Source: Nocardia sp. NBC_00416
GTDB taxonomy: Bacteria; Actinomycetota; Actinomycetes; Mycobacteriales; Mycobacteriaceae
Length of the DNA stretch: 64,000 nt
NCBI RefSeq assembly: GCF_036032445.1
Contig: NZ_CP107932.1
Location: 312,501-376,500 of the forward strand
Reading direction: 5' to 3'
How positions within the stretch are numbered: position 1 is the stretch's first letter; the number at the start of each line of letters is the position of its first letter. The notes beneath the pieces are model-generated. The model made no database searches, had not been told where the DNA came from, and saw only the letters and a list, made by a program, of their open reading frames with translations. Shown in pieces: positions 33,723 to 41,674 of this stretch. The position numbers and the translations under genes were made by a program.

Positions 33723-34365
33723 GAATTCCCCTCGAAATGGTGAAACGTCCGACGAGGACGAAGATCCCGTCGAGAACCAGGGCGAGCACGATGATCAGCA
33801 CCGTGCCGGTCAGCGCCTGCGGTACCGCGTTGGGGCTACCGAGCCGGGCGAGGCCGGAGAAGATCAGATTGCCCAGACCGGGGCCCTTCGCATAGGCGGC
33901 CAGCGCCAGAATGCCCATGATCAACTGGGTGCTCACCCGCATACCGGTCAGGATCGACGGCCACGCCAGCGGCAGTTCGATCGCGGTGAGCACCCGCAAC
34001 CGGTTCATACCGACCCCGCGTGCGGCGTCGACGACCGCGGTATCGACCGAGGAGAGCCCGATCAGCGTGTTGCGCAGAATCGGCAGCAGTGCGTAGAGCA
34101 CCAGCGCGGTCACCGTCGGCGCGACACCCAGCCCGAGGAGCGGGATGAGCAGCCCGAGCAGGGCGAACGACGGCACGGTGAGGATCGTGCCCGCCGCGGC
34201 CGTCGCGACCGAGGAACCGAGCGGACTGCGGTAGACCAGAACTCCCACGAGTACCGCCACCACCGTCGCGATCAGCAGGGACTGCACCACCGCCGACACA
34301 TGGAGCCAGGAGTCCACGAAAAGCTGATGCCGCCGCTGCACGACGAAACTCCACCACGTGTCCAG
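33715..34365 (-). CDS. Compatible-solute ABC transporter permease (first permease), non-standard start
   Basis: 216 residues if translation starts at CTG 34365, which lies 7 nt after a strong GGGGGAGG. The next in-frame GTG is eight codons later at 34341, about 30 nt from that site. The upstream frame to 34551 shows no family similarity. Six helices and the EAA-like segment DAARGVGMNRLRVLTAIELPLAWPSI identify an OpuC/ProW permease. It is the first gene of the five-gene operon and overlaps the ATPase gene by 8 nt. An ATT just before the CTG is a further possibility. Confidence 0.8.
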   Translation of the reverse strand: MDTWWSFVVQRRHQLFVDSWLHVSAVVQSLLIATVVAVLVGVLVYRSPLGSSVATAAAGTILTVPSFALLGLLIPLLGLGVAPTVTALVLYALLPILRNTLIGLSSVDTAVVDAARGVGMNRLRVLTAIELPLAWPSILTGMRVSTQLIMGILALAAYAKGPGLGNLIFSGLARLGSPNAVPQALTGTVLIIVLALVLDGIFVLVGRFTISRGIRD

Positions 34366-34679
34366 AATTCGACCTCCCCCTCGGGCGTACAGCGAGGCTA
34401 TCGCGGCCGCGTCGCGCCCGGGACGTTTCCGGGCATACGCGGCCGGCGAGATGCCTGCCCGGGCGCAACGATCGCACGGCGCGGCGTCGGGCCCGAAGGA
34501 GGAATGCCCCCGGCGGACAAGATCGAAACACGCCCGGGCCGGGGTGTGCATCCGCGAGTCGGTCCGTGGCGGATCGCGGTCCGACGCCGCGGGCGATCAA
34601 CCTGTGCCGACCACCGCCCACGACGTTCATCACGGCGGCCTCGACCGTCGGCGACCGCCGCCCTCGGTCGGCGCGGGCG
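34366..34679. other. 314-bp gap upstream of the importer operon
   Basis: It should hold the operon promoter; TAGCCT near 34408 on the minus strand is -10-like. GGAGG-ATG at about 34498 on the plus strand opens a frame without recognisable coding character. Nothing else is evident. Confidence 0.5.
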
Positions 34680-35009
34680 TCAGTGGCCGCGCGGTTCGCG
34701 CAGCGCGGCGCCCTCTTTCGCCTTGATGCGGCGATGCTCCAGGACCACGATCAGCACACCGGCGACGATGCACACGCCGCCCAGGATTCCGGCCACGGTC
34801 GCCCAGCCGGCGAAGCCGTAACCCGCCGCGGTCAGGGTGATCCCGACCAGTACGATGCCGACGGCGGCCAGGATGATGCCCGGCCAGTTGCGCTGGTCCT
34901 CGATGGATTCTCCGGCGTGTGAGCGGGTGGTGCGTGCGTTATCGGGGAAACCGTGCTCGGAAGTGGGATCGTTCCGATTCGGATCGTCGGGTCCGGCGAC
35001 CATGGTCAT
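34680..35009 (-). CDS. usfY: UsfY-like small membrane protein
   Basis: 109 residues. The N-terminal half is hydrophilic, with the conserved RTTRSHAGESIEDQRNWPG segment. Two membrane helices follow, and then VLEHRRIKAKEG, all matching mycobacterial UsfY, a protein of the sigma-F regulon with unknown function. The ATG at 35009 follows AGGAAGG. A sigma-F-like promoter lies 42 bp upstream (35051-35074), which fits the known regulation of its homologues. The proline-rich gene upstream has the same kind of promoter. Confidence 0.75.
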   Translation of the reverse strand: MTMVAGPDDPNRNDPTSEHGFPDNARTTRSHAGESIEDQRNWPGIILAAVGIVLVGITLTAAGYGFAGWATVAGILGGVCIVAGVLIVVLEHRRIKAKEGAALREPRGH

Positions 35010-35050
35010 GTCCTTCCTGTCGAGCTTGCGACCAGGGACGTAGCCTCGAT

Positions 35051-35074
35051 TACCCGCTTGTCGTCAGTTGAATC
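35051..35074 (-). promoter_or_regulatory. Sigma-F-like promoter of usfY
   Basis: On the minus strand GATT (35074-35071), 15 nt, then GGGTA (35055-35051). This agrees with the GNNT/GTTT-N14-17-GGGTA pattern of mycobacterial sigma-F and Streptomyces sigma-B. Confidence 0.6.
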
Positions 35075-35100
35075 AGCGCCGCGGCCGATGTCGGTCGGGC

Positions 35101-35307
35101 TCAGCTCGGGGCGGGCGGCGGCGGAACCGGCTGTCCGGGATCCGGGACGGGCGGCGGGCGATCCGGCGCCGGCCCGGGTATCGGTGGTGGATCCGGGGCC
35201 GGCCCCGGGACCGGCGGGGGCGGCGGTGGGTCCGGTGGCGGAACGGGTTCCGGGCCGGGCGCCGGTGACGGTTCCGGGAAAGGCTTCTGCGGATCGGTGG
35301 CACGCAT
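35101..35307 (-). CDS. Proline-rich small protein, 68 residues
   Basis: The ATG at 35307 is preceded by AAGGAG. Roughly half of the residues are proline, in repeats of the type PGPAPDPPP, PVPGPAP and PIPGPAP, with acidic Asp/Glu between them; it would be an extended acidic rod. There is no signal peptide or membrane segment. It has its own sigma-F-like promoter (35374-35397) with the same spacing as usfY downstream. No family recognised; the strong ribosome-binding site and promoter are the grounds for calling it real. Confidence 0.55.
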   Translation of the reverse strand: MRATDPQKPFPEPSPAPGPEPVPPPDPPPPPPVPGPAPDPPPIPGPAPDRPPPVPDPGQPVPPPPAPS

Positions 35308-35373
35308 CGCTGCTCCTTCCTGCGGGTGCGGTGACCCGTACGACATCGGTGTCGGTCGATCTGTTGCTCGCGA

Positions 35374-35397
35374 TACCCGGCGCGGGCGGGGTGAATC
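35374..35397 (-). promoter_or_regulatory. Sigma-F-like promoter of the proline-rich gene
   Basis: GATT (35397-35394), 15 nt, GGGTA (35378-35374) on the minus strand, identical boxes and spacing to the usfY promoter. Confidence 0.6.
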
Positions 35398-35580
35398 AGG
35401 GCGCGGAGGGCGACGCCGCGACTTCGCGCGACATCACAATGCGCCGCTGCACGCACGGGCCCGACCGACTGGCTGGGAGAAGAACGCGCGGGCTTCCACT
35501 GCCCGGTCGGCAGCGGGATCGGACGAGGGACGTTGACTATGCTGCGAGGGCCTACCTTGCGTCGATCCGGAGAGGTTTCC

Positions 35581-36048
35581 ATGCCACGAATCGCGAGCGC
35601 CACCACCGTCGACCGCGCCGATCTGCTGGCGTTCCTGAGCTCTCGCCACCACGGCGTGCTCGTCACCGGCCGGGCCGACGGCAGCCCGCAGATGTCGCCG
35701 GTGACCTGTGGTCTGGACTCGGAGGGGCGGATCGTCGTGTCCACTTATCCCGGCCGCGCGAAGACCCGCAATATCCGCCGCGACCCGCGAGTCTCGATCT
35801 GTGTGCTCTCCGAGGAGTTCAACGACGCGTATGTGCAGGTCGACGGCCGCGCCGAGGTGCTCGATATGCCCGAGGCGCTCGACGGCCTGGTCGACTACTA
35901 CCGCGGTATCGCCGGTGAGCACCCGGACTGGGACGATTACCGCGCGGCAATGGCGCGGCAGCACAAATCGCTGATCCGAATCGAGATCGAGCGGTGGGGT
36001 CCGGTCGCCACGGGCGGATTCCCGCCGGATCTCGACACCGACGGCTGA
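35581..36048 (+). CDS. PPOX-class (F420/flavin-binding split-barrel) oxidoreductase
   Basis: 155 residues from the ATG at 35581, chosen for the GGAGAGG just upstream; TATGCT at 35538 is a plausible -10. SRHHGVLVTGRADGSPQMSPV, then VSTYPGRAKTRNIRRDPRVSI and YVQVDGRAEVLD are typical of the Rv1155-like F420-binding members of the pyridoxamine-phosphate-oxidase superfamily. The substrate is unknown; relatives reduce biliverdin, quinones or activated alkenes. Confidence 0.82.
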   Translation: MPRIASATTVDRADLLAFLSSRHHGVLVTGRADGSPQMSPVTCGLDSEGRIVVSTYPGRAKTRNIRRDPRVSICVLSEEFNDAYVQVDGRAEVLDMPEALDGLVDYYRGIAGEHPDWDDYRAAMARQHKSLIRIEIERWGPVATGGFPPDLDTDG

Positions 36049-36073
36049 CGATCCGGACGCCGCCTCCGGCTCG

Positions 36074-37039
36074 TCACCGCGCGGCGGCGCCGATCCGCCG
36101 GCCCGCCGCCCGCATGGCGGCGAGATCAGAGGCCACGACGACCTCCGCGAAACGGGTCCGGTAGTCGCCGAGATCGTCGCCGACCGAGCCCACCACCGCG
36201 TGAACCGGGGTGCTGCCGGCGCGGGCGAGGATCGCCGAGATGATCTTGCCGGCGCGGGTCTGTCCGTCGAGGCGGCCCTCACCGACCACGATCGCCCCCG
36301 CGTGCGCGGCAAGAGTGTCGAACCCCACCGCGTCGAGCACATAGTCCGCGCCCGGCCGCAATTCGGCCCCGTACTGCGCCCACATTCCCCCGGAGAACCC
36401 GCCCGCCGCACCGGTCGCGTCGACCGTAGAGGGGTCGCGGGGGAGTCGCTGTGCGGTCTCGGCGAGACGGCGGGTGAGCAAGTCGACGGTCTGCGGATCG
36501 GCGCCCTTCTGCGGTCCGAAGATACGCGCGGCATCCCCATATCGGGTGGTGACGTCGGTGAGCACGGTGATCGACGCGTCGCGCAGACCCCCGGCGTCCT
36601 CGATCGCGGCGATCGCTCCGGCACCGCCGTCGGTGGTGGCCGAACCGCCCGCGGCCACGATGATCCGTCCGGCTCCGCGCCGCACCGCCTCCGCGATGAG
36701 TACGCCGGTGCCGTAGGTATCGGCCGTGACGGGATCCCGGAACCCTTCGTGAGGCGTGGTGACCCCGCTGGCGGCCGCGATCTCGATGACCGCGGTGCCC
36801 TCGTCGGACAGGCCGAAAGTCGCGGTGCACGGCGCACCCCACGGGTTGCGCGTCTCGACCGTCACCTCGCGCAGCGCGAGCGGCCGGGCGAGCACCGCGC
36901 GTGTTCCCTCGCCGCCGTCGGCGACCGGCAATCGCCGCGATGACGCGCCGGACTCCTCGATGCCCCCGGCGATCGCGTCGGCGACTTCGGCGGCAGTGAA
37001 GGTGCCCTTGAAGCTGTCGGGACAGACGAGCACTGTCAC
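36074..37039 (-). CDS. Glycerate 2-kinase (GarK/GlxK family)
   Basis: 321 residues from a GTG, somewhat shorter than the usual 370-380. The N-terminal VCPDSFKGTFTAAEVADAIAGG and VADGGEGT, the central GTGVLIAEAVRRGA, AAGGSATTDGGAGA and FGPQKGADP, and the late VVGEGRLDGQT are signatures of the family. It phosphorylates glycerate at C2 for entry into glycolysis. The shortening lies in the middle of the protein; the catalytic segments are intact. No other glycerate genes are adjacent. Confidence 0.88.
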   Translation of the reverse strand: MTVLVCPDSFKGTFTAAEVADAIAGGIEESGASSRRLPVADGGEGTRAVLARPLALREVTVETRNPWGAPCTATFGLSDEGTAVIEIAAASGVTTPHEGFRDPVTADTYGTGVLIAEAVRRGAGRIIVAAGGSATTDGGAGAIAAIEDAGGLRDASITVLTDVTTRYGDAARIFGPQKGADPQTVDLLTRRLAETAQRLPRDPSTVDATGAAGGFSGGMWAQYGAELRPGADYVLDAVGFDTLAAHAGAIVVGEGRLDGQTRAGKIISAILARAGSTPVHAVVGSVGDDLGDYRTRFAEVVVASDLAAMRAAGRRIGAAAR

Positions 37040-37203
37040 GACAGCCGTCCGCTCATCGGGAAACGCGGCGACGCAACGGTGTGCAGCGCGCGCCCGTCAC
37101 CGGTCCGCGGCCGTGCACGATCGCCGGCACCGGCCCTGGTGGAGTCCGAATCGCTCATGGTGCCCGACTCTATCCGCCCCTACCGTCCGGTGCCCGCACG
37201 GCA

Positions 37204-37235
37204 ACGGCCGCGGGAGCCGAGGCCCCCGCGGCCGT
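37204..37235 (-). terminator. Terminator hairpin after catalase
   Basis: ACGGCCGCGGG and CCCGCGGCCGT form a perfect 11-bp stem with a 10-nt loop, 11 nt past the catalase stop. Confidence 0.6.
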
Positions 37236-37245
37236 CGACGGGTGG

Positions 37246-38703
37246 TCAGCGTTGGGCGTTGACGCCGTTCTCGATCCGGTCGCCGAGTTCCTTGTCGACA
37301 TTGCGCCAGTACTCGAAGGCGCGCTGCAGAACCGGGTCGCTGACGCCGTCGAGCAGATGGCCGACGATATTGTTCACCAGGCGCTCGCGCGCGGCATCGT
37401 CGAGGACGTTGCGGACCATCGTGCCCGCCTGTCCCCAATCGTCGTCCTCGGCGTGCAGCGTGTACGCGGCCCGCACCAGATCGCCGTCGGTGTGCCAGCC
37501 GGCGGGCTCGCCGTAACGGTCGATATCCGGCCGGGGGCCGCCCTTGGAGTTCGGCGTGTACACCGGGTCCGAGACCGGGTGGATACGCATCGCCCCGTCC
37601 TTGCTGTAGCTGTGCACCGGGACATGCGGCGCGTTCACCGGGATCTGCTGGTAGTTCGCGCCCAGGCGGGCCCGGTGCGCGTCGGCGTAGGAGAAGATGC
37701 GGGCCAGCAGCATCTTGTCCGGGCTGGGCCCGATCCCCGGCACCAGATTGTTGGGCTGGAACGCCGCCTGCTCGATCTCGGTGTGATTGTCGGTGGCGTT
37801 GCGGTTCAGCGTCATTCGCCCGACCTCGATCAGCGGATAATCGCGGTGCGGCCACACCTTGGTGAGATCGAAGGGATTGAATCGGTAGTTCTGCGCCTCA
37901 CCGAACGGCATGATCTGCATGTACAGCGTCCAGCTGGGGTATTCGCCGCGGTCGATCGACTCGTAGAGATCGCGCATGTGGTAGTCGCTGTCGGCGCCGG
38001 CCAGCCGGTCGGCCTCCTCCTGGGTGAGGAAGTCGATGCCCTGGTCGGTCTTGAAGTGGTATTTGACCCAGAACTTCTCGCCGGCGGCGTTCACCCACAT
38101 ATACGTGTGGCTGGAGTAGCCGTTCATATGACGCCACGTCTTCGGGACACCGCGATCGCCCATCAGCCAGGTGACCTGATGGGCCGACTCGGGCGACAGG
38201 GTCCAGAAATCCCACTGCATATCGTGGTCACGCAGGTTGTTGTCGGCGCGCCGCTTCTGGGAGCGGATGAAGTTCTGGAACTTGATGGGGTCGCGCATGA
38301 AGAACACCGGGGTGTTGTTGCCGACCATGTCGTAGTTGCCCTCGCTGGTGTAGAAGCGGAGGGCGAAGCCACGGGGGTCGCGCCAGGTGTCCGGGCTGCC
38401 GCGCTCGCCCGCCACGGTCGAGAACCGGGCGACCATCTCGGTCTCCGCGCCGGGCTGGAACACGGCGGCCTTGGTGTAGGCGCTGACATCGTTGGTCACC
38501 CGGAACCGGCCGAAAGCGCCACTGCCCTTCGCATGCGGCTGACGCTCCGGGATGCGTTCCCGGTTGAACTGCGCCATCTGTTCGATGAGGTAGTGGTCCT
38601 GTAGGAGGATGGGGCCGTCCGGGCCGACGGTGAGCGAGTGTTCTTCGCTCTCGACCGGGATACCGGCGTCCGTTGTCAGGATTTCGGGCTGCTCGCTGGT
38701 CAT
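37246..38703 (-). CDS. katA: Monofunctional haem catalase, small-subunit type
   Basis: 485 residues from the ATG at 38703, the usual size of a clade 3 catalase. The active-site His57 lies in [16 protein letters not shown], the distal Asn in [11 protein letters not shown] (about 129) and the proximal haem-ligand Tyr in [13 protein letters not shown] (about 340). It dismutates hydrogen peroxide in the cytoplasm. The gene appears monocistronic, with a terminator at 37204 and a sigma-F-like promoter at 38827-38850, which suits a stress-induced catalase. Confidence 0.93.
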   Translation of the reverse strand: MTSEQPEILTTDAGIPVESEEHSLTVGPDGPILLQDHYLIEQMAQFNRERIPERQPHAKGSGAFGRFRVTNDVSAYTKAAVFQPGAETEMVARFSTVAGERGSPDTWRDPRGFALRFYTSEGNYDMVGNNTPVFFMRDPIKFQNFIRSQKRRADNNLRDHDMQWDFWTLSPESAHQVTWLMGDRGVPKTWRHMNGYSSHTYMWVNAAGEKFWVKYHFKTDQGIDFLTQEEADRLAGADSDYHMRDLYESIDRGEYPSWTLYMQIMPFGEAQNYRFNPFDLTKVWPHRDYPLIEVGRMTLNRNATDNHTEIEQAAFQPNNLVPGIGPSPDKMLLARIFSYADAHRARLGANYQQIPVNAPHVPVHSYSKDGAMRIHPVSDPVYTPNSKGGPRPDIDRYGEPAGWHTDGDLVRAAYTLHAEDDDWGQAGTMVRNVLDDAARERLVNNIVGHLLDGVSDPVLQRAFEYWRNVDKELGDRIENGVNAQR

Positions 38704-38826
38704 GCTCTCGGCGTCTCCTTCCGAGCGAATGGACCGGCTCCGGGGTGCGGGGCCGGTGACCTCGTCGCGTGGACGGACCGAGCGCGGGGAGCTGTTCCCG
38801 ACCCGGGACCGTCCACACACTAGCTG

Positions 38827-38850
38827 TTCCCAGCATGTCACCAAGCAATC
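38827..38850 (-). promoter_or_regulatory. Sigma-F-like promoter of catalase
   Basis: GATT (38850-38847), 15 nt, GGGAA (38831-38827) on the minus strand: the same -35 and spacing as the usfY and proline-rich promoters, with one change in the -10. Confidence 0.45.
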
Positions 38851-38919
38851 GCGAAGGAAAGGAAACAGGCGCGAAGTTCGACTGAATACGCAGGTCACCG
38901 GGTATCCGGTAGTTGCCCG

Positions 38920-38952
38920 CCGGGGCCGGGGCCGGGGCGTGCCCGGCCCCGG
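38920..38952 (-). terminator. GC-rich hairpin after the tartrate dehydrogenase gene
   Basis: CCGGGGCCGGG and CCCGGCCCCGG can pair over an 11-nt loop, 9 nt past the stop. It would separate the dehydrogenase from the catalase promoter. Confidence 0.5.
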
Positions 38953-38960
38953 CCGCCCGG

Positions 38961-40022
38961 TCAGGCGTGCAGCAGCGCCGACGCGCGGTCGGCGATCTCG
39001 GTGCCGACCTCGGTGGTGGTGGCCGTACCGCCGAGATCGGGGGTGCGGGGCCCGCCGCCGCCCAGCACGTCGGTGACCGCCCGATCGACCGCGGCGGCGG
39101 CGTCGCGCTCGCCGAGATGCTCGAGCAGCATGGCGCCCGCGAGGATCTGCGCCACCGGGTTGGCGATGCCCTGGCCCGCGATATCGGGGGCGCTCCCGTG
39201 TACCGCCTCGAACATCGACGGGGCGTCCCGGCCGGGGTTGATATTGCCGGAGGGCGCGAGGCCGAGTCCCCCGGTGACGGCGGCGGCGAGATCCGAGAGG
39301 ATGTCACCGAAGAGGTTCGAACCCACGATCACGTCGAGCCGGTCGGGATGCAGCACGATCTCGGCGGCCAGCGCGTCGACGTGCATCTGCCGGGTCTGCA
39401 CGGCCGGGTACTGTGCGGCGATCCGTTCGAAGACCTCGTCCCAGTACGGCATGGAATGGATCAGGCCGTTCGACTTGGTGGCCGAGCAGACCTTTCCTGC
39501 CCGCTCGACGGCCCGCTCGAAGGCGTACCGGATGATCCGTTCGCAGCCGACCCGGGTGAAAACGGATTCCTGCAGCACGAATTCGTCGGGCCGGCCCGGA
39601 TTGTGCCGCCCGCCGATCTCGGAATATTCGCCCTCGGAGTTCTCGCGCACGATCAGCAGATCCAGGTCCGCGGCGGTGCGGTCGCGCAGGGCCGAGGTGG
39701 TGCCGGGCAGCAGTCGCACCGGGCGCAGGTTGACGTACTGGCCGAAGGCGCGGCGCAGCGGAATCAGCAAGCCCCACAGCGATATGTGATCGGGTACGCC
39801 GGGGAATCCCACGGCGCCGAGCAGGATCGCGTCGAAGCGGGCGAGGCGCTCGGGTCCGTCGGCGGGCATCATGGCGCCGGTGCGCAGATAGTTCTCGCAG
39901 GACCAGTCGAATTCGGTCCATTCGATTCCGGGCAGTACCCGGTCGAGAACTTTCACCGCCTCGGCGGTCACGTCGACCCCGATACCGTCGCCCGGGATGG
40001 TCGCGATCCGATATGAACTCAC
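38961..40022 (-). CDS. Tartrate/D-malate dehydrogenase-type decarboxylating dehydrogenase
   Basis: 353 residues of the isocitrate/isopropylmalate dehydrogenase fold. IPGDGIG at the start, [14 protein letters not shown] (the tartrate/D-malate-specific substrate loop in place of the LeuB one), [14 protein letters not shown] and [13 protein letters not shown] are diagnostic. It oxidises tartrate, D-malate or a related 2-hydroxyacid with NAD and Mn/Mg. Its start overlaps the aldehyde dehydrogenase stop by 4 nt, so the two form an operon, probably controlled by the GntR-like operator at 41535. Confidence 0.86.
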   Translation of the reverse strand: MSSYRIATIPGDGIGVDVTAEAVKVLDRVLPGIEWTEFDWSCENYLRTGAMMPADGPERLARFDAILLGAVGFPGVPDHISLWGLLIPLRRAFGQYVNLRPVRLLPGTTSALRDRTAADLDLLIVRENSEGEYSEIGGRHNPGRPDEFVLQESVFTRVGCERIIRYAFERAVERAGKVCSATKSNGLIHSMPYWDEVFERIAAQYPAVQTRQMHVDALAAEIVLHPDRLDVIVGSNLFGDILSDLAAAVTGGLGLAPSGNINPGRDAPSMFEAVHGSAPDIAGQGIANPVAQILAGAMLLEHLGERDAAAAVDRAVTDVLGGGGPRTPDLGGTATTTEVGTEIADRASALLHA

Positions 40023-41491
40023 AGTGGCACTCCGATGTATTTGATTTCGAGGAATTCGTCGATGCCGACCAAGCCGCCCTCGCGGCCGAGTCCTGATTCT
40101 TTCACCCCGCCGAACGGCGCCGCCGGGTTGGACACCACGCCCTGGTTCAACCCGACCATCCCGGTGTCCAGCGCCTCGCAGACCCGCAGGCCGCGGCGCA
40201 GGCCCTCGGTGTACACGTAGCTCACCAAACCGTACGGGGTGTCGTTGGCGCGGTCGATGGCCTCGGCCTCGGTGTCGAAGGAGGCGATGCTCGCGACCGG
40301 GCCGAACACTTCGGTGTGGCAGATGTTCGCGTCGTCGGGTACATCCACCAGGACTGTCGCCGGGTAGAAGTTCCCGGGGCCGTCCAGCGGATCGCCGCCG
40401 AGCAGCACTCGGGCGCCCCGGGCGCGGGCATCGGCGACCAGGTCGGTCACCTTGGTCACGGCGTCGGTGTCGATCAGCGGGCCCACCACGACCCCGGGTT
40501 CGGTGCCGCGGCCGAGCGGCAGCTCACCCATCCGGGCGGCGAGCCGCTCGGCGAATTCGGTGACCACGCCACGCTGTACGAAGAACCGGTTGGCCGCCGT
40601 GCACGCCTGCCCGATATTGCGCATCTTCGCCGCGAGCGCCCCGTCGACCGCCGCGTCGAGGTCGGCGTCGTCGAAGACGAGGAAGGGCGCATTGCCGCCG
40701 AGTTCCATCGAGGTGCGCATCACCGTGCGAGCGCACTGTTCCAGCAGCTTCTTGCCCACCGCTGTCGATCCGGTGAACGACAGCTTGCGTGAGCGCGGGT
40801 CGAGGATCAGCGGTGTCATCAGCTGTCCCGGATCGGAGGTGGTGACGACGTTGACCACACCGGCGGGGACACCGGCCGCGTGCAGGATCTCGGCGAGCGC
40901 CAGCGTGCACAACGGCGTCTGCTCGGCGGGTTTGACCACACTGGTGCAGCCGGCCGCGAGCGCCGGGCCTATCTTGCGGGCGCCCATGGCCATCGGGAAG
41001 TTCCACGGTGTGATGAGCAGGCTGGGCCCGACGGGTTGTTTGGTGACCAGGAACCGGGCGCCGCCGCCCGGGGCGGGCATATATCCGCCGTCGAGACGGA
41101 CGGCTTCCTCGGCGAACCAGCGGAAGAACTCCGCGGCATAGGTGATCTCGCCGCGCGCCTCCGCGAGCGGTTTGCCCATTTCGAGGGTGGCGATCAGGGC
41201 GAGCCGGTCGGCGTCGTCGAGGAGCAACCGGTGGGCGCGCATCAGGATTTCACTGCGTTCGCGCGGGGACGTGCGCGCCCAGTCGGACTGGGCGGCCGCC
41301 GCGGCGTCGAGTGCGGCCAGGCCGTCGGCGGGTCCGGCGTCGGCGACGGAGCGCAGGCGCTGCCCGGTGGCCGGGTCGAGGACCGGCATCGTCGCTGCGG
41401 TCTCGTGCCAACCTCCGCCTATGTAGAGGCCGGTGGGCACCGACTCGACGGCGTCCCGCTCGGCGGCGGTGAGTGTGGCTTCGGTGAGCAT
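40019..41491 (-). CDS. gabD: NAD(P)-dependent succinate-semialdehyde dehydrogenase-like aldehyde dehydrogenase
   Basis: 490 residues from the ATG at 41491, with GGGAGGAG upstream. LLITPWNFPMAMGARKIGPALAAGC, the general-base Glu in MELGGNAP and the catalytic Cys in IGQACTAANRF are as in GabD, while VSNPAAPFGGVKESGLGREG is the GabD-type C-terminus in outline. It oxidises succinate semialdehyde or a similar short aldehyde acid. Operon with the tartrate-type dehydrogenase; together they could convert a C4 hydroxyacid or semialdehyde. No 4-aminobutyrate transaminase is adjacent, so GABA use is not implied. Confidence 0.85.
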   Translation of the reverse strand: MLTEATLTAAERDAVESVPTGLYIGGGWHETAATMPVLDPATGQRLRSVADAGPADGLAALDAAAAAQSDWARTSPRERSEILMRAHRLLLDDADRLALIATLEMGKPLAEARGEITYAAEFFRWFAEEAVRLDGGYMPAPGGGARFLVTKQPVGPSLLITPWNFPMAMGARKIGPALAAGCTSVVKPAEQTPLCTLALAEILHAAGVPAGVVNVVTTSDPGQLMTPLILDPRSRKLSFTGSTAVGKKLLEQCARTVMRTSMELGGNAPFLVFDDADLDAAVDGALAAKMRNIGQACTAANRFFVQRGVVTEFAERLAARMGELPLGRGTEPGVVVGPLIDTDAVTKVTDLVADARARGARVLLGGDPLDGPGNFYPATVLVDVPDDANICHTEVFGPVASIASFDTEAEAIDRANDTPYGLVSYVYTEGLRRGLRVCEALDTGMVGLNQGVVSNPAAPFGGVKESGLGREGGLVGIDEFLEIKYIGVPL

Positions 41492-41534
41492 GATGGATGC
41501 TCCTCCCTGTCGGCGGACCGGCCCTCCCGGCAAT

Positions 41535-41546
41535 ATTGTCGACAAT
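41535..41546. promoter_or_regulatory. GntR-type palindromic operator at the aldehyde dehydrogenase promoter
   Basis: ATTGTCGACAAT is a perfect 12-bp palindrome of the TTGTnnACAA type bound by FadR/FCD-class GntR repressors. TATTGT at 41555-41550 on the minus strand is a -10 candidate, which would put the palindrome over the transcription start. No gntR gene is in the vicinity. Confidence 0.5.
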
Positions 41547-41674
41547 CCTACAATAGGGTGCGGGCTGTGGGGTGCGGACGGTGGATATCGGGCCCGCTTT
41601 CCCACATGTGGTGAGGGATGCGAAAATCCCTACCTTTAGTACTGTTAACCAATCCGTTGCCGATAGGAGACTCG

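Noticed and set aside
34498..34679. GGAGG-ATG plus-strand frame upstream of the importer operon
   Set aside because: Good ribosome-binding site but the encoded sequence looks like random high-GC DNA and runs into the antisense of usfY.
35308..35370. GGGTGCGGTGACCC as an additional shared-site copy
   Set aside because: The half-sites are in the opposite orientation and the spacing is different.
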